Positions 9,296-18,170 of a stretch of DNA of 64,000 nucleotides are shown piece by piece (the first letter of the stretch is position 1; the number at the start of each line of letters is the position of its first letter). The notes below the pieces were generated by a model that saw only the letters and a program-made list of their open reading frames with translations, ran no database searches and was not told the origin of the DNA. Origin of the DNA: Paracoccus albicereus (GTDB lineage Bacteria > Pseudomonadota > Alphaproteobacteria > Rhodobacterales > Rhodobacteraceae); assembly GCF_024359525.1 (NCBI RefSeq), contig NZ_JAKZEU010000002.1, forward strand, positions 744,001 to 808,000, read 5' to 3'. The position numbers and the translations under genes are program-made.

Positions 9296-10117
9296 TCACC
9301 AATTCTCGTCGACAACGCCGATCGTTGTCCGCCGGCCGATCGGCAACATCATCGGGCGCCCCGACATCGGATCGGTGATGATCCTGCTCGACAAACCGAA
9401 GACGCGCTGGATGACATCTTCAGTCAGCACGATTTCCGGCGTCCCTTCGGCATGTATCCCGCCGTCGGCCATCGCGACCAGATGATCTGCATAACGCGCC
9501 GCGAGGTTGAGGTCGTGAAGGACCATGACGATGGTCGTGCCACGCTGTTCATTCAGATCGCACAGCAAGTCCAGCAATTCGATCTGGTGAGCGACATCGA
9601 GGAACGTCGTCGGCTCGTCCAGCAGCAGCAACTCCGTCTGTTGGGCCAGCGTCATGGCGATCCAGACCCGCTGGCGCTGACCGCCCGACAATTCGTCGAC
9701 GGCGCGATCTGCCAGGTCTGCCGTGCGGGTGATCTCCAGCGCGTGGGCCACGGCTTCATCGTCCGCACCACTCCAACGAGACAGCAGGCCCTGATGCGGG
9801 TGTCGCCCACGGCTGACCAGATCGGCGACGGTGATCCCTTCGGGCGCGATCGGAGATTGCGGCAACAGCCCCATGATCCGCGCAAGCGTGCGGGTAGGAA
9901 GGTCGTGGATGGACTTGCCGTCCAGCGTCACCCTGCCCCGCACAGGCGCCAACAACCGGGACAGCACCCGCAACAGCGTCGACTTGCCGCAGGCATTCGC
10001 ACCCACGATCGCGGTGACACGACCCGTCAGGATCGTCAGATCCAGCCCGTCAAGGATCGTGCGGCCGCCATAACCGGCCGCGATCGCGCCTGCCTGAAAT
10101 CGTCGCTCTGCTGTCAC
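9296..10117 (-). CDS. Siderophore ABC transporter ATP-binding protein (FecE/FhuC type)
   Basis: This 273-residue ATPase energises siderophore import. Walker A (GANACGKSTL), Q-loop (LLPQSPIAPEGITV), signature ([13 protein letters not shown]), Walker B (LLLLDEPTTFLD) and H-loop (VLHDLNLAARY) are those of the FecE/FhuC/FepC family. The GTG start overlaps the stop of the preceding permease (GTGA, 10114-10117), so the two are translationally coupled. Confidence 0.95.
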   Translation of the reverse strand: MTAERRFQAGAIAAGYGGRTILDGLDLTILTGRVTAIVGANACGKSTLLRVLSRLLAPVRGRVTLDGKSIHDLPTRTLARIMGLLPQSPIAPEGITVADLVSRGRHPHQGLLSRWSGADDEAVAHALEITRTADLADRAVDELSGGQRQRVWIAMTLAQQTELLLLDEPTTFLDVAHQIELLDLLCDLNEQRGTTIVMVLHDLNLAARYADHLVAMADGGIHAEGTPEIVLTEDVIQRVFGLSSRIITDPMSGRPMMLPIGRRTTIGVVDENW

Positions 10118-11154
10118 AGGCTGCTCCCCGTCCGGTTCGCGCGCACGATCAGGTAGATCAGGAACGGCGCGCCAAGCGCGCCCGTCACCACACCGACCGG
10201 ATACCGGCCGGGCAGCAGGAACTGACCGGCATAGTCACCCAGCAGCACGAGCGCTGCGCCCACCAGTGCGGCCGGCACCACGATGGACCCGTTCGATCCC
10301 ACGATCCGGGCGGCGATCGGGCCGGAAAGGAACGCGACGAAGGCGATCGGTCCGGTGGTGGCGGTCGCGACCGCGATCAGGCCCACCGCGCCGATGATGA
10401 CCAGAAGGCGGGTCCGTCCCACCTGAACGCCCAGGGCAGCCGCCATGTCGTCGCCCATGCGCAAAGTCTCCAGATCGCGTCTGAGCATGACCAGCAGGCC
10501 ACCGAAGACCAGAAGCGACGCCAGAAGTGGTCCCGCCTGCGAAAGACGGGCACCGTTCACGCTGCCCGTCAGCCAGCGCATCGCCTCTTGCAGATCCCAG
10601 GCCGGTGCACGGGTCAGTGCATAGGCGATGAAGCTGTTGATCATCGCGGATATTCCGATTCCGATCAGGATCAGCCGCGACCCCGTGATGCCGTCATTGA
10701 AGGACAGGACATAGATCAGCATCGCCACGGCAAGTCCCGCAACGATCGCGAATAAGGACACCGACGCGCCGTCCATGGACAGGAAGACGATGCCGAAGAC
10801 CGCGGCGGCGCTCGAGCCCGCGCTGACGCCGACGATATCGGGGCTGGCAAGCGGATTGCGCAGCATGATCTGAAAGACGACGCCCCCCAGCCCGAACGAG
10901 AGCCCGGCGAGGATGCAGATGACGGCACGCGGCAACCGAAGCTGGCCGACGGTGAAGCTTGCGCCGGGCACCTCTTGCCCCAGCAGGACGCGGCCAACGT
11001 CGGCTAGCGGCGTGAAGGACTGGCCCAAAGCGAGCGTCAACACGAACAGCGCGCCGAGCAGCCCAATCATGAAAGCCGTCACCGCACCCAGCTTTTGTGC
11101 GCGCCGTTGTCGCCCCGCTCTCAGGATCGATAACGTGTCGACAGATCCGCTCAC
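10114..11154 (-). CDS. Siderophore ABC transporter permease 2 (FecCD family)
   Basis: This 346-residue FecCD-family inner-membrane permease has about nine or ten hydrophobic segments. The family motif RLPRAVICILAGLSFGLGGVV lies near residues 70-90, and NPLASPDIVGVSAGSSAAAV near 98-118. It probably pairs with the adjacent permease. The GTG start overlaps the stop of permease 1 (GTGA, 11151-11154); the longer frame upstream reads inside permease 1 and is discarded. Confidence 0.94.
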   Translation of the reverse strand: MSGSVDTLSILRAGRQRRAQKLGAVTAFMIGLLGALFVLTLALGQSFTPLADVGRVLLGQEVPGASFTVGQLRLPRAVICILAGLSFGLGGVVFQIMLRNPLASPDIVGVSAGSSAAAVFGIVFLSMDGASVSLFAIVAGLAVAMLIYVLSFNDGITGSRLILIGIGISAMINSFIAYALTRAPAWDLQEAMRWLTGSVNGARLSQAGPLLASLLVFGGLLVMLRRDLETLRMGDDMAAALGVQVGRTRLLVIIGAVGLIAVATATTGPIAFVAFLSGPIAARIVGSNGSIVVPAALVGAALVLLGDYAGQFLLPGRYPVGVVTGALGAPFLIYLIVRANRTGSSL

Positions 11155-12185
11155 AGGTCGCGAACCCTTTGGCGGCGGACGATCCAGACGAAGACGGGCG
11201 CACCGATGAATGCGGTGACGACGCCGACGTCCAGCTCGCTCGGGCGGGCCATGATCCGCCCCATCACGTCCGAAAGCAGCAGCAACGCGGCCCCGGCCAA
11301 CGCCGAACAGGGCAACAGCCACCGGTGATCGACCCCGAAGACCAGTCGGCACGCATGCGGCACGACAAGTCCGACGAAGCCGATCGGGCCGCAGATCGCA
11401 GTCGCCGCTCCGCAGAGCATGATCGCCGCAAGCGAGGCCAAGCCGCGCCCAACGGCGACACGCTCGCCCAGTCCTGCCGCGACATCGTCGCCAAGCGCGA
11501 GCAGGTTCAGCTTCCGTGCAGACAGCAGCGCGAGCGCCAGTCCCGCGATCATGATCGGCAAAACCAGTTCGATCCGGTCAAACGTTGCCCCGCCGACGCC
11601 GCCGACCTGCCACGAGCGCACGCCACCGGCGATGTCGTTTCGCGGCAGAACCACGGCGATTGTCAGCGATGAAAAGGCGACGGATGTCGCCGCGCCCGCC
11701 AGCGCCAGCTTGAGCGGCGTTGCCCCGCCTCGACCGACAGAGCCGATCGCGTAGACGAACATCGCGGTCAGTCCGGCGCCCAGGATCGCGACCCAGACGT
11801 AACTGGCGGCCGAGCTCATCTGGAACCACGCAATTCCCAGAACGACGGCAAGCGCCGCGCCGTTGTTGATGCCCAGAATGCCGGGATCGGCCAGCGGGTT
11901 GCGGGTGACGCCCTGCATGATTGCGCCTGACAGACCAAGTGATGCGCCGGCGACCATCGCCAGCAACGTGCGCGGCATGCGCACCGCGACCGCCGCCTGC
12001 CCGATGGTATCGACCCCACCAGCCAGCCCTGCGAGCACGTCGGCCCAGCCGACGTCACGCGTTCCGACCGAAAGCGACAGCACCGACAGGGCGAGGACGA
12101 TGAGGGCGAGCAACAGCACAGCGACGACATTGCGACCCTCGCGCGACGCGCGGCGGATCGTCATGGTCCGAGCGGCCGCGATCAT
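11151..12185 (-). CDS. Siderophore ABC transporter permease 1 (FecCD family)
   Basis: This 344-residue FecCD-family permease carries RMPRTLLAMVAGASLGLSGA and NPLADPGILGINNGAAL. It has about nine membrane segments after a basic N-terminus. Its ATG overlaps the stop of the binding-protein gene (ATGA, 12182-12185). Together with permease 2 it forms the translocation pore. Confidence 0.94.
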   Translation of the reverse strand: MIAAARTMTIRRASREGRNVVAVLLLALIVLALSVLSLSVGTRDVGWADVLAGLAGGVDTIGQAAVAVRMPRTLLAMVAGASLGLSGAIMQGVTRNPLADPGILGINNGAALAVVLGIAWFQMSSAASYVWVAILGAGLTAMFVYAIGSVGRGGATPLKLALAGAATSVAFSSLTIAVVLPRNDIAGGVRSWQVGGVGGATFDRIELVLPIMIAGLALALLSARKLNLLALGDDVAAGLGERVAVGRGLASLAAIMLCGAATAICGPIGFVGLVVPHACRLVFGVDHRWLLPCSALAGAALLLLSDVMGRIMARPSELDVGVVTAFIGAPVFVWIVRRQRVRDL

Positions 12186-13174
12186 TCCGCTGCGCGCGCG
12201 GCTTTCGCCAGCATCGCGACATAGTCGTCCAGCACCCACGATATCGACAGCGGGGTGGGACTGGCACCGGTCCCCACAGGGTCGTTCCCCAGCATCACAA
12301 GCGCCCCGTTCGCGATCGCCGGCATTCGCGCCAGCAATGGATCGGATGTCAGCCCGTTCAACAGATCCTGCGTGCCATAGGACACGAAGATATCGACATC
12401 GTCGAAACGGTCGACCAGTTCGGCGCTGACCTCGCCAGAATACTGACCCGGTCGTGTCGCCTCGCGCACGCTACTGGGCATCGACAGTCCCAGATCCTCG
12501 AAGAATTGGACTCGCGTGTCGTTGGCCGAGTAAAAACGCACGACGCTGAGGTCGGTCGCGTCCAGATGGGTGATGAACATCGCCGTCTTTCCGCGAAGCT
12601 CTGGATAGCGCGCGGCGGTCGCGGTGATCTCACCATCGAGCCGCTCGATCAACGCCTGCCCCTCTGCCTCCATCCCCATCCCGGCAGCGTTAAGCCGGAT
12701 CATGCTGCGCCAATCGGTCGTCCAGGGCGCGTCTGGATAGGCGACGACCGGCGCAATCATGCTGAGCGTGTCGTAGTCGGATCGACTGAGCCCGGAATGC
12801 GCGGCGAGGATGACGTCGGGTTCGGTTGCCGCAACCGCTTCGAAGTCGATGCCGTCGCCTTCGTCGAACAGCGTCGGCGGTTCGGCCTGCAACTCATCCA
12901 GCCTGGCGTCCACCCAAGGCAGAAGGCCGTCACCGTCGTCATCACCGAAATTCGCCGCGGCAAAGCCGACCGGCACGACGCCGAGCGCCAACGGCACTTC
13001 GTGGTTGGCCCAACTGACCGTTGCGACGCGGACCGGCCTTTCCTTGATGATCGTTTCTCCGAACGCATGCTCGATTGTGATCGGAAAGACGGCATCGGCT
13101 TCCTGCGCGGTCGCGGTACTGGGCCAAAAGGGGAGCAGCACGCAGAACATGGCCTGCTTGACGAAAAGCTTCAT
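12182..13174 (-). CDS. Iron-siderophore periplasmic binding protein
   Basis: This 330-residue FepB/FecB-type solute-binding protein has a short Sec signal ending STATAQ and no lipobox, so it is soluble in the periplasm. The family opening IEHAFGETIIKERPVRVATV and the later FEAVAATEPDVILA are class III siderophore-binding features. The start is uncertain: MKLFVKQ at 13174 has a GAG at reasonable spacing, while in-frame ATG 13180 and GTG 13213 give longer N-termini. It is first in the uptake operon. Confidence 0.9.
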   Translation of the reverse strand: MKLFVKQAMFCVLLPFWPSTATAQEADAVFPITIEHAFGETIIKERPVRVATVSWANHEVPLALGVVPVGFAAANFGDDDGDGLLPWVDARLDELQAEPPTLFDEGDGIDFEAVAATEPDVILAAHSGLSRSDYDTLSMIAPVVAYPDAPWTTDWRSMIRLNAAGMGMEAEGQALIERLDGEITATAARYPELRGKTAMFITHLDATDLSVVRFYSANDTRVQFFEDLGLSMPSSVREATRPGQYSGEVSAELVDRFDDVDIFVSYGTQDLLNGLTSDPLLARMPAIANGALVMLGNDPVGTGASPTPLSISWVLDDYVAMLAKAARAAE

Positions 13175-13253
13175 GCCCATCTCAATGGTTGATAATTTTT
13201 GTCGGCATTCCACGTGGACGATGCCGTGTCAAGGCATGACCTCGGAAGTCGCC

Positions 13254-13718
13254 TCAGCGAAGCGGGATCGGCCGCTGTTCCTCGATGGCTTCCATCGCGA
13301 AATAGGATGTGACCGTGTCGAGCTCGATGTCCGCGATGAGGCGCTTGTAGACATCGTCGTAGCCGGCCATATCGCGCACCACGATCTTCATCAGATAATC
13401 GTATTCGCCCCCGATCCGGAAGAAATCGATGACCTCGGGGATGGCGGAGACATGCCTGCGGAATCGGGCGAGCCAATCGGCCGTGTGATGCCGGGTCTTG
13501 ATCAGCGAAAACACCACGAAACCGCCGCCGAGCGTCTCGCGATCGATCACCACGGTCCGTTTCAGGATGACCCCCGCCGCCTCGAGCGCCTTCAGGCGAC
13601 GCCAGCAGGCGTTCTGTGACAGCCCGACGCGCTCGGCCAATTCGCGCTGAGACTGGGACGAGTCAGTCTGCAACTCATGCAGGATTCGATAATCGATCTG
13701 ATCGAGAACAACTGCCAT
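13254..13718 (-). CDS. Lrp/AsnC family transcriptional regulator
   Basis: This 154-residue protein has an N-terminal winged helix-turn-helix (RELAERVGLSQNACWRRLKALE, residues 25-46) and a C-terminal RAM ligand/oligomerisation domain. It is divergent from the class V aminotransferase gene, with a palindrome overlapping its own start. By Lrp-family habit it likely controls that aminotransferase and itself in response to an amino acid. Confidence 0.93.
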   Translation of the reverse strand: MAVVLDQIDYRILHELQTDSSQSQRELAERVGLSQNACWRRLKALEAAGVILKRTVVIDRETLGGGFVVFSLIKTRHHTADWLARFRRHVSAIPEVIDFFRIGGEYDYLMKIVVRDMAGYDDVYKRLIADIELDTVTSYFAMEAIEEQRPIPLR

Positions 13719-13734
13719 TCATCGATCATATGAA
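13718..13734. promoter_or_regulatory. Palindrome in Lrp/aminotransferase divergent promoter
   Basis: TTCAT (13718-13722) and ATGAA (13730-13734) form an inverted repeat with a 7-base spacer that covers the first base of the Lrp start codon. The position suits an autoregulatory Lrp/AsnC operator in the 99-base divergent gap. Confidence 0.45.
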
Positions 13735-13817
13735 CGGTTTTTACTGTGAACAACGACAAATGATGTGAAGTCTTTGGAGCGTGCCTGTGTCAGTTTCGTT
13801 CGCAAGGAGACTGAACC

Positions 13818-15275
13818 ATGCCGCTGCTTGACGAATTTCGACCTTATCTCATCAGTGACGACCTCGCTGCGGATCTGCGCGCCGGGCTGATCGGCGAAGG
13901 CGCAAAGATCGATGGACCGTTCGGACGTCGCCCGCTCATCTATGCCGATTACGTCGCCTCGGGGCGCTGTCTCGATCAGATCGAGGATTTCGTTCGCCGC
14001 GACATCCTGCCCTTCTACGCCAATACCCACACGCAAGCGTCCTATTGCGGCGAGTTCATGACCCGGCTGCGCGAGGACGCGCGCGCCCTGATCGGTCGAC
14101 TGGTGAACGCGGGCGCGGGCACCAGCGTCGTGTTTACCGGCTCGGGATCAACCAGCGGCATCAACCGGATCGTCGGATTGCTGGATCTCGCGGGGAGTCT
14201 TCGCCGTGGCGAGCCTGTGGTCGTTCTGATCGGTCCCTACGAACATCACTCGAACATTCTTCCCTGGCGCGAGACCGGCGCCGCGGTGATCGAGATCGCC
14301 GAGGCTGCAGCCGGCGGCGTCGATCTGAACGACCTGCGTCGCAGATTGGCAGAGGCCGGGGACGCCCGGGTCATCGGGGCGTTCTCGGCTGCCTCAAACG
14401 TGACGGGAATTCTGACCGACACCGATGCCGTTACTCGAGTCCTGCGACAGCACGGTGCCCTGTCGATCTGGGATTACGGCTGCGCCGGGCCCTATTCGGC
14501 GATGGACATGCGCCCCGGCACCGATGCGCAGAAGGACGCGATCGTCTTCTCGGCGCACAAGTTTCCCGGCGGGCCGGGGGCGAGCGGGGTCGCGATCATC
14601 CGCGACGATATCACCCGTCGCAAGACACCGACCCTGCCCGGCGGCGGCACGGTCAGCTTCGTCTCGCCCTGGGGTCACGACTATGCCGCAGCCTTGTCCG
14701 CGCGCGAGGAAGGCGGCACGCCCAATGTGATCGGCGATATTCGCGTCGCGCTGGCGATGATCGTCAAGGACGCCCTGGGACAGGACTGGCTCGACGCGCG
14801 GCAGGCCGAATTGCGGGCACGGGCGCTGGCCGTCTGGTCGCGCAACGACCGCATCATGCTGCTCGGCAACATGGATGCGCCTGCGCTGCCGATCTTTTCG
14901 TTCCAGATCCGCGACGGGCGGGGCGGGCTGGTCCATCATCAGTTCTTCACCCGGCTTCTCAGTGACCTGACCGGAATTCAGGCACGCGGCGGATGCGCCT
15001 GCGCCGGTCCCTACGGCCACAGGCTGCTCGGGCTCGATCGTGAGGGGTCCGACAGGATTGTCGAAAAGTTGGCGCAGGGTGAGGAAACCGCCAAACCTGG
15101 TTGGGTCAGGCTGAACCTGTCAGCCCTGATGAGCGATGAGAAGGTCGACCACATCATCGACGCCGTCGACGACCTCGCCCGGCGTGCCACCGAATACGAA
15201 GGGCACTATCGCGTCGATCCGAAGACTGCGCGGTTCGCGGCTGTTTCCAAGACGCAGGACGAACCTGTAACGTAG
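13818..15275 (+). CDS. Class V aminotransferase / cysteine desulfurase-like protein
   Basis: This 485-residue PLP-dependent fold-type I enzyme resembles cysteine desulfurase/selenocysteine lyase. The PLP lysine is in FSAHKFPGGPG (about residue 246), and TGSGSTSGIN binds the cofactor phosphate. The C-terminal GGCACAGPYG loop supplies cysteines where desulfurases carry the persulfide cysteine. It is longer than IscS/SufS (about 400) by some 60 N- and C-terminal residues. AAGGAG precedes the ATG. The divergent Lrp regulator points to amino-acid control; true substrate is unknown, and an aminotransferase or lyase role is possible. Confidence 0.85.
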   Translation: MPLLDEFRPYLISDDLAADLRAGLIGEGAKIDGPFGRRPLIYADYVASGRCLDQIEDFVRRDILPFYANTHTQASYCGEFMTRLREDARALIGRLVNAGAGTSVVFTGSGSTSGINRIVGLLDLAGSLRRGEPVVVLIGPYEHHSNILPWRETGAAVIEIAEAAAGGVDLNDLRRRLAEAGDARVIGAFSAASNVTGILTDTDAVTRVLRQHGALSIWDYGCAGPYSAMDMRPGTDAQKDAIVFSAHKFPGGPGASGVAIIRDDITRRKTPTLPGGGTVSFVSPWGHDYAAALSAREEGGTPNVIGDIRVALAMIVKDALGQDWLDARQAELRARALAVWSRNDRIMLLGNMDAPALPIFSFQIRDGRGGLVHHQFFTRLLSDLTGIQARGGCACAGPYGHRLLGLDREGSDRIVEKLAQGEETAKPGWVRLNLSALMSDEKVDHIIDAVDDLARRATEYEGHYRVDPKTARFAAVSKTQDEPVT

Positions 15276-15293
15276 CCGCCCGACGTCGGCGGC
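15275..15293 (+). terminator. Hairpin at end of class V aminotransferase gene
   Basis: GCCGCC (15275-15280) and GGCGGC (15288-15293) form a GC-rich stem directly at the stop codon, with a T-run (about 15314-15318) some 20 bases further. It lies between convergent genes and may act as a weak terminator. Confidence 0.35.
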
Positions 15294-15326
15294 TGCCGGA
15301 GAGTCCGTCAGCCTTTTTGCTTTCGC

Positions 15327-16286
15327 TTAGGGCTGATCTGTCCCGGTTTTCTTCCGCCAGATGTCGATGATTGCCTCGGCGATCATCAGGTCCAGATGCG
15401 CGCCGCCGCCGTTCTTGAACATCGTGATCTCTTCGTCGTCCGATCGACCGGACCGACCGGCCTCCAGATCGTGGAAGTCGCCGAGGATGCTTTCTCGGGT
15501 GATCACGCCCGCAGACAGGGGGATTTTCAGCTCTCCGATATGGTCCAGTGTCGTCTCGCGGCTGTCGACGAAGATGCGAGCGCGCCGCAAAAGCGCGTCG
15601 TCGGCCTCGCGCATGTCAGGCCTGAACGCGCCGACCAGATCGACATGTGTACCGGGCCGGACCCAGTCGCCGCGAAGAACCGGTTCGCGAGCCATGGTGG
15701 CGCAAGCCACGATGTCCGCCTGCCCCACGGCCTCGGCTGCGTCGCTGACGGCGTGGGTGTGCAAACCCTCGGCGTTCAGCTTATCGGCTAGAACCTCTGC
15801 ATTGGCAGGCGTGCGGTTCCAGATGCCGATCGTTTCAAGCCTCGGGAACAGTGCGGAATAGACCCGTGCCAGCGAACCGGCGACCGGGCCCGCGCCCAAG
15901 ATCACCAAGTGTCGACTGTCGGGACGCGCCAGATGACGGGCGCCCAGCCCGGAATCGGCGGCCGTCTTCCAGTAGGTTATGAGAGCACTGTCCAGCAGCG
16001 CCTTAGGCGTCCCTGTCACGTCGTCAAAGACCACCATCACACCCTGAACGGTCGGCAGCCCGCGCGTCGCGTTGTCACCGATGACGCTGACCGTCTTCAA
16101 CCCGATCCCGATCCCGTCGATCCAAGCCGCCCGATTCAGCATGGTGTCATCCCCTCGGGTCAGGAACAGATCGCCGATCCGGGCCGGTGGCCTGCGATGC
16201 CCCGCCGCAATCGCATCGACCATCGCCGTCCATGACAGATCGGCCTCGACATCCTCGGCTCGCAGATAAGGCAAGGTGGCGTTCAT
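15327..16286 (-). CDS. Ornithine cyclodeaminase family protein
   Basis: This 319-residue protein is of the ornithine cyclodeaminase/mu-crystallin family, NAD(P)-dependent enzymes acting on amino or imino acids. The Rossmann motif GAGPVAG (about residue 130) and the conserved DLVGAFRPDMREAD stretch are visible, as is the RGLPTVQGVM substrate loop. GAGGAG precedes the ATG. It lies 10 bases after batD on the same strand, so it is probably co-transcribed with the Bat operon, although its chemistry has no obvious link to it. It converges with the cysteine-desulfurase-like gene. Confidence 0.9.
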   Translation of the reverse strand: MNATLPYLRAEDVEADLSWTAMVDAIAAGHRRPPARIGDLFLTRGDDTMLNRAAWIDGIGIGLKTVSVIGDNATRGLPTVQGVMVVFDDVTGTPKALLDSALITYWKTAADSGLGARHLARPDSRHLVILGAGPVAGSLARVYSALFPRLETIGIWNRTPANAEVLADKLNAEGLHTHAVSDAAEAVGQADIVACATMAREPVLRGDWVRPGTHVDLVGAFRPDMREADDALLRRARIFVDSRETTLDHIGELKIPLSAGVITRESILGDFHDLEAGRSGRSDDEEITMFKNGGGAHLDLMIAEAIIDIWRKKTGTDQP

Positions 16287-16296
16287 GATCGGCTCC

Positions 16297-17523
16297 TCAA
16301 GGCGACGCCCTTGGTCTTAGCGGGGTGTTGGTATCTTGAGAACCGCCGGCTGAACCTCGATCGTTCAGGTGGCGGCATATATCGCGATAGACCTGCCGAA
16401 GGTCGACGGATTCTGTACCACGGTCACGGCCGAAAAGAACCTCATCGACCGACGCCAGCATCTCGCCTCGCAGGCTCTCCGAACCAAGCATGGACTTAGC
16501 CAGCGACCTGAAGCCGCGCACGTCACCGCGCCCGGCCAGCACGGACAGATGGCGCAGCTGCCTGCGGCGGCGAAGCCAATCGCCGGATCGCGCCCACGCC
16601 GACGCGGCCCACGCCCGGCCCTGCAGACCCGCGATGGTGACCAGCAGCGTGGTCAGCGCGACAAGCGCAAGATGTGCCCGTCCGACGCCCGGATCTTTGC
16701 GCCATCCCGTGGCCGCGTTGTCCGAAAAGCTCGCATAGCCGATCTGCGCTGCAGGGATCGTCGCGGAGGCCGGCTGACGGGTGCCGGTGTCGAAATAAGG
16801 AATCGTCACCGCGGGAATGACGCCCGGCTCACCAGTGATGGGGCGCAACTGCCACGTCCAGACCAGCGTCGTCACCGGACCTTGCGCGGTCACCTGAAAG
16901 TCGCGCTCGAAGGGCGGTGTGAAGGCGATCAGCCACGGTTGGCGCAACTGGGGTTGTTCGGGCATCATCTCGGGCGTGGCGCCAAGCGCGCGAAGGACAA
17001 CGCGGCGGACCACGCTTTGACCGTCTTCCAGTTGTGCCGGATCCGCGCTCCACGTTTCGGAAAGTTCAAGCGCGCGCACGGGAAGCCAACCCGCATCAGC
17101 ACCTGCCGGCTTGGCCTCCACCTCGATCGGGACCGGAGCGGATCGGACGATCACCCTTTCCCGCCGGCCTGCATCGTCGAGGATTTCAAGTTCATGCGCG
17201 ATCGGCAGAATTTCCAACATCCCGGGCCGCTGGGGAAAAAAGGCGATGCGGCGCTCGAACACGCGGGCGGCACGACCTTCGATACGCTGATCGCTCCAAT
17301 CGTCCTGGCCAAGCCTGCTCCACGCGAAATCGGTCATGTCACGAAGCTTCAGGTCCTCGTTCGTGATCGTCTCCCGGTAAATGCCGCGCAAGGTGCCAAG
17401 AACCATCTCTCCTTCCAAGGGCGGCTCTCGCGGATCGAGCACGAGTTGCAGATCCAGCGTGTCGCGATCCTGCGCGGCCACGGGGCCCGCCATGAGAAAC
17501 AACAGGACCAGCAGCCTCACCAT
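16297..17523 (-). CDS. BatD-like membrane protein
   Basis: This 408-residue protein has a signal peptide (MVRLLVLLFLMAGPVAAQ), a long periplasmic beta-rich region and one membrane helix at about residues 280-300 (LALVALTTLLVTIAG), followed by a cytoplasmic tail. The layout matches BatD of aerotolerance operons, though sequence similarity is loose in this family. It overlaps the TPR gene by seven bases. It is last of the Bat genes. Confidence 0.75.
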   Translation of the reverse strand: MVRLLVLLFLMAGPVAAQDRDTLDLQLVLDPREPPLEGEMVLGTLRGIYRETITNEDLKLRDMTDFAWSRLGQDDWSDQRIEGRAARVFERRIAFFPQRPGMLEILPIAHELEILDDAGRRERVIVRSAPVPIEVEAKPAGADAGWLPVRALELSETWSADPAQLEDGQSVVRRVVLRALGATPEMMPEQPQLRQPWLIAFTPPFERDFQVTAQGPVTTLVWTWQLRPITGEPGVIPAVTIPYFDTGTRQPASATIPAAQIGYASFSDNAATGWRKDPGVGRAHLALVALTTLLVTIAGLQGRAWAASAWARSGDWLRRRRQLRHLSVLAGRGDVRGFRSLAKSMLGSESLRGEMLASVDEVLFGRDRGTESVDLRQVYRDICRHLNDRGSAGGSQDTNTPLRPRASP

Positions 17524-18170
17524 CGGTCCGGCTCCTCGCGATGGGCTTCGCCTGTCTCGCGCCGACGCTCCATCTCGGCAGCCAACCTCGCCTTCAGATA
17601 CGCACCCGGCTCATCGGCAAGCGAGTCGAGCCAACCCGTATCCGCCGCGGCGTTCCGCTCGCCCGTGACAGAGCGTTTGAGATTGGCTTCCTGCGGATTG
17701 CGCTGCTTCGCCTCGATCGGCTGAGCCGGGTTTTCGGGATCGAAGCTGGCGACGCCTATCCCTGCCTCGGACAGGATGGTCTCGATCCGCCCATGACCCA
17801 TCGCCTCGCCAATCACAGGCTCGACCAGCCCAAGAACGATCTCGCGGTTTCGGTGCGCGTCGGTATCGTATCGGTCGGCGAACAGCACGGCGTCAAAATA
17901 GGCGACGGACAGCGCGTAGTTCCCTGTCGCGGCCAGCGTGAGCCCGCGGTTGAACGTCGCCGAGCGCCCGATGGCGGCGAATGCGGCATCTGCCTCGGCA
18001 TAACGTCCGGCATCATACAGCGCAGCGGCGCGCGCGCCCGGATCGGACAGCAGCGGCAGCGCAAGGTTCGGGAACCCCGCGCGCCAGACGATCTTGGCCC
18101 AGGCCTCAGGTCCGGCGGCGACCGCGCAGGCCAAGACGGCGGACAGCAGCAAAAGTGCAAGACGGTTCAT
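17517..18170 (-). CDS. TPR-containing BatC-like protein
   Basis: This 217-residue protein has an N-terminal signal/anchor (LALLLLSAVLACAVAAG) and two tetratricopeptide-like helices pairs (AAALYDAGRYAEADAAFAAI and FNRGLTLAATGNYALSVAYF). Its C-terminal half is charged. It sits between the two VWA genes and batD as BatC/BatE proteins do, with 4- and 7-base overlaps. It probably scaffolds the VWA proteins at the membrane. Confidence 0.75.
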   Translation of the reverse strand: MNRLALLLLSAVLACAVAAGPEAWAKIVWRAGFPNLALPLLSDPGARAAALYDAGRYAEADAAFAAIGRSATFNRGLTLAATGNYALSVAYFDAVLFADRYDTDAHRNREIVLGLVEPVIGEAMGHGRIETILSEAGIGVASFDPENPAQPIEAKQRNPQEANLKRSVTGERNAAADTGWLDSLADEPGAYLKARLAAEMERRRETGEAHREEPDRW

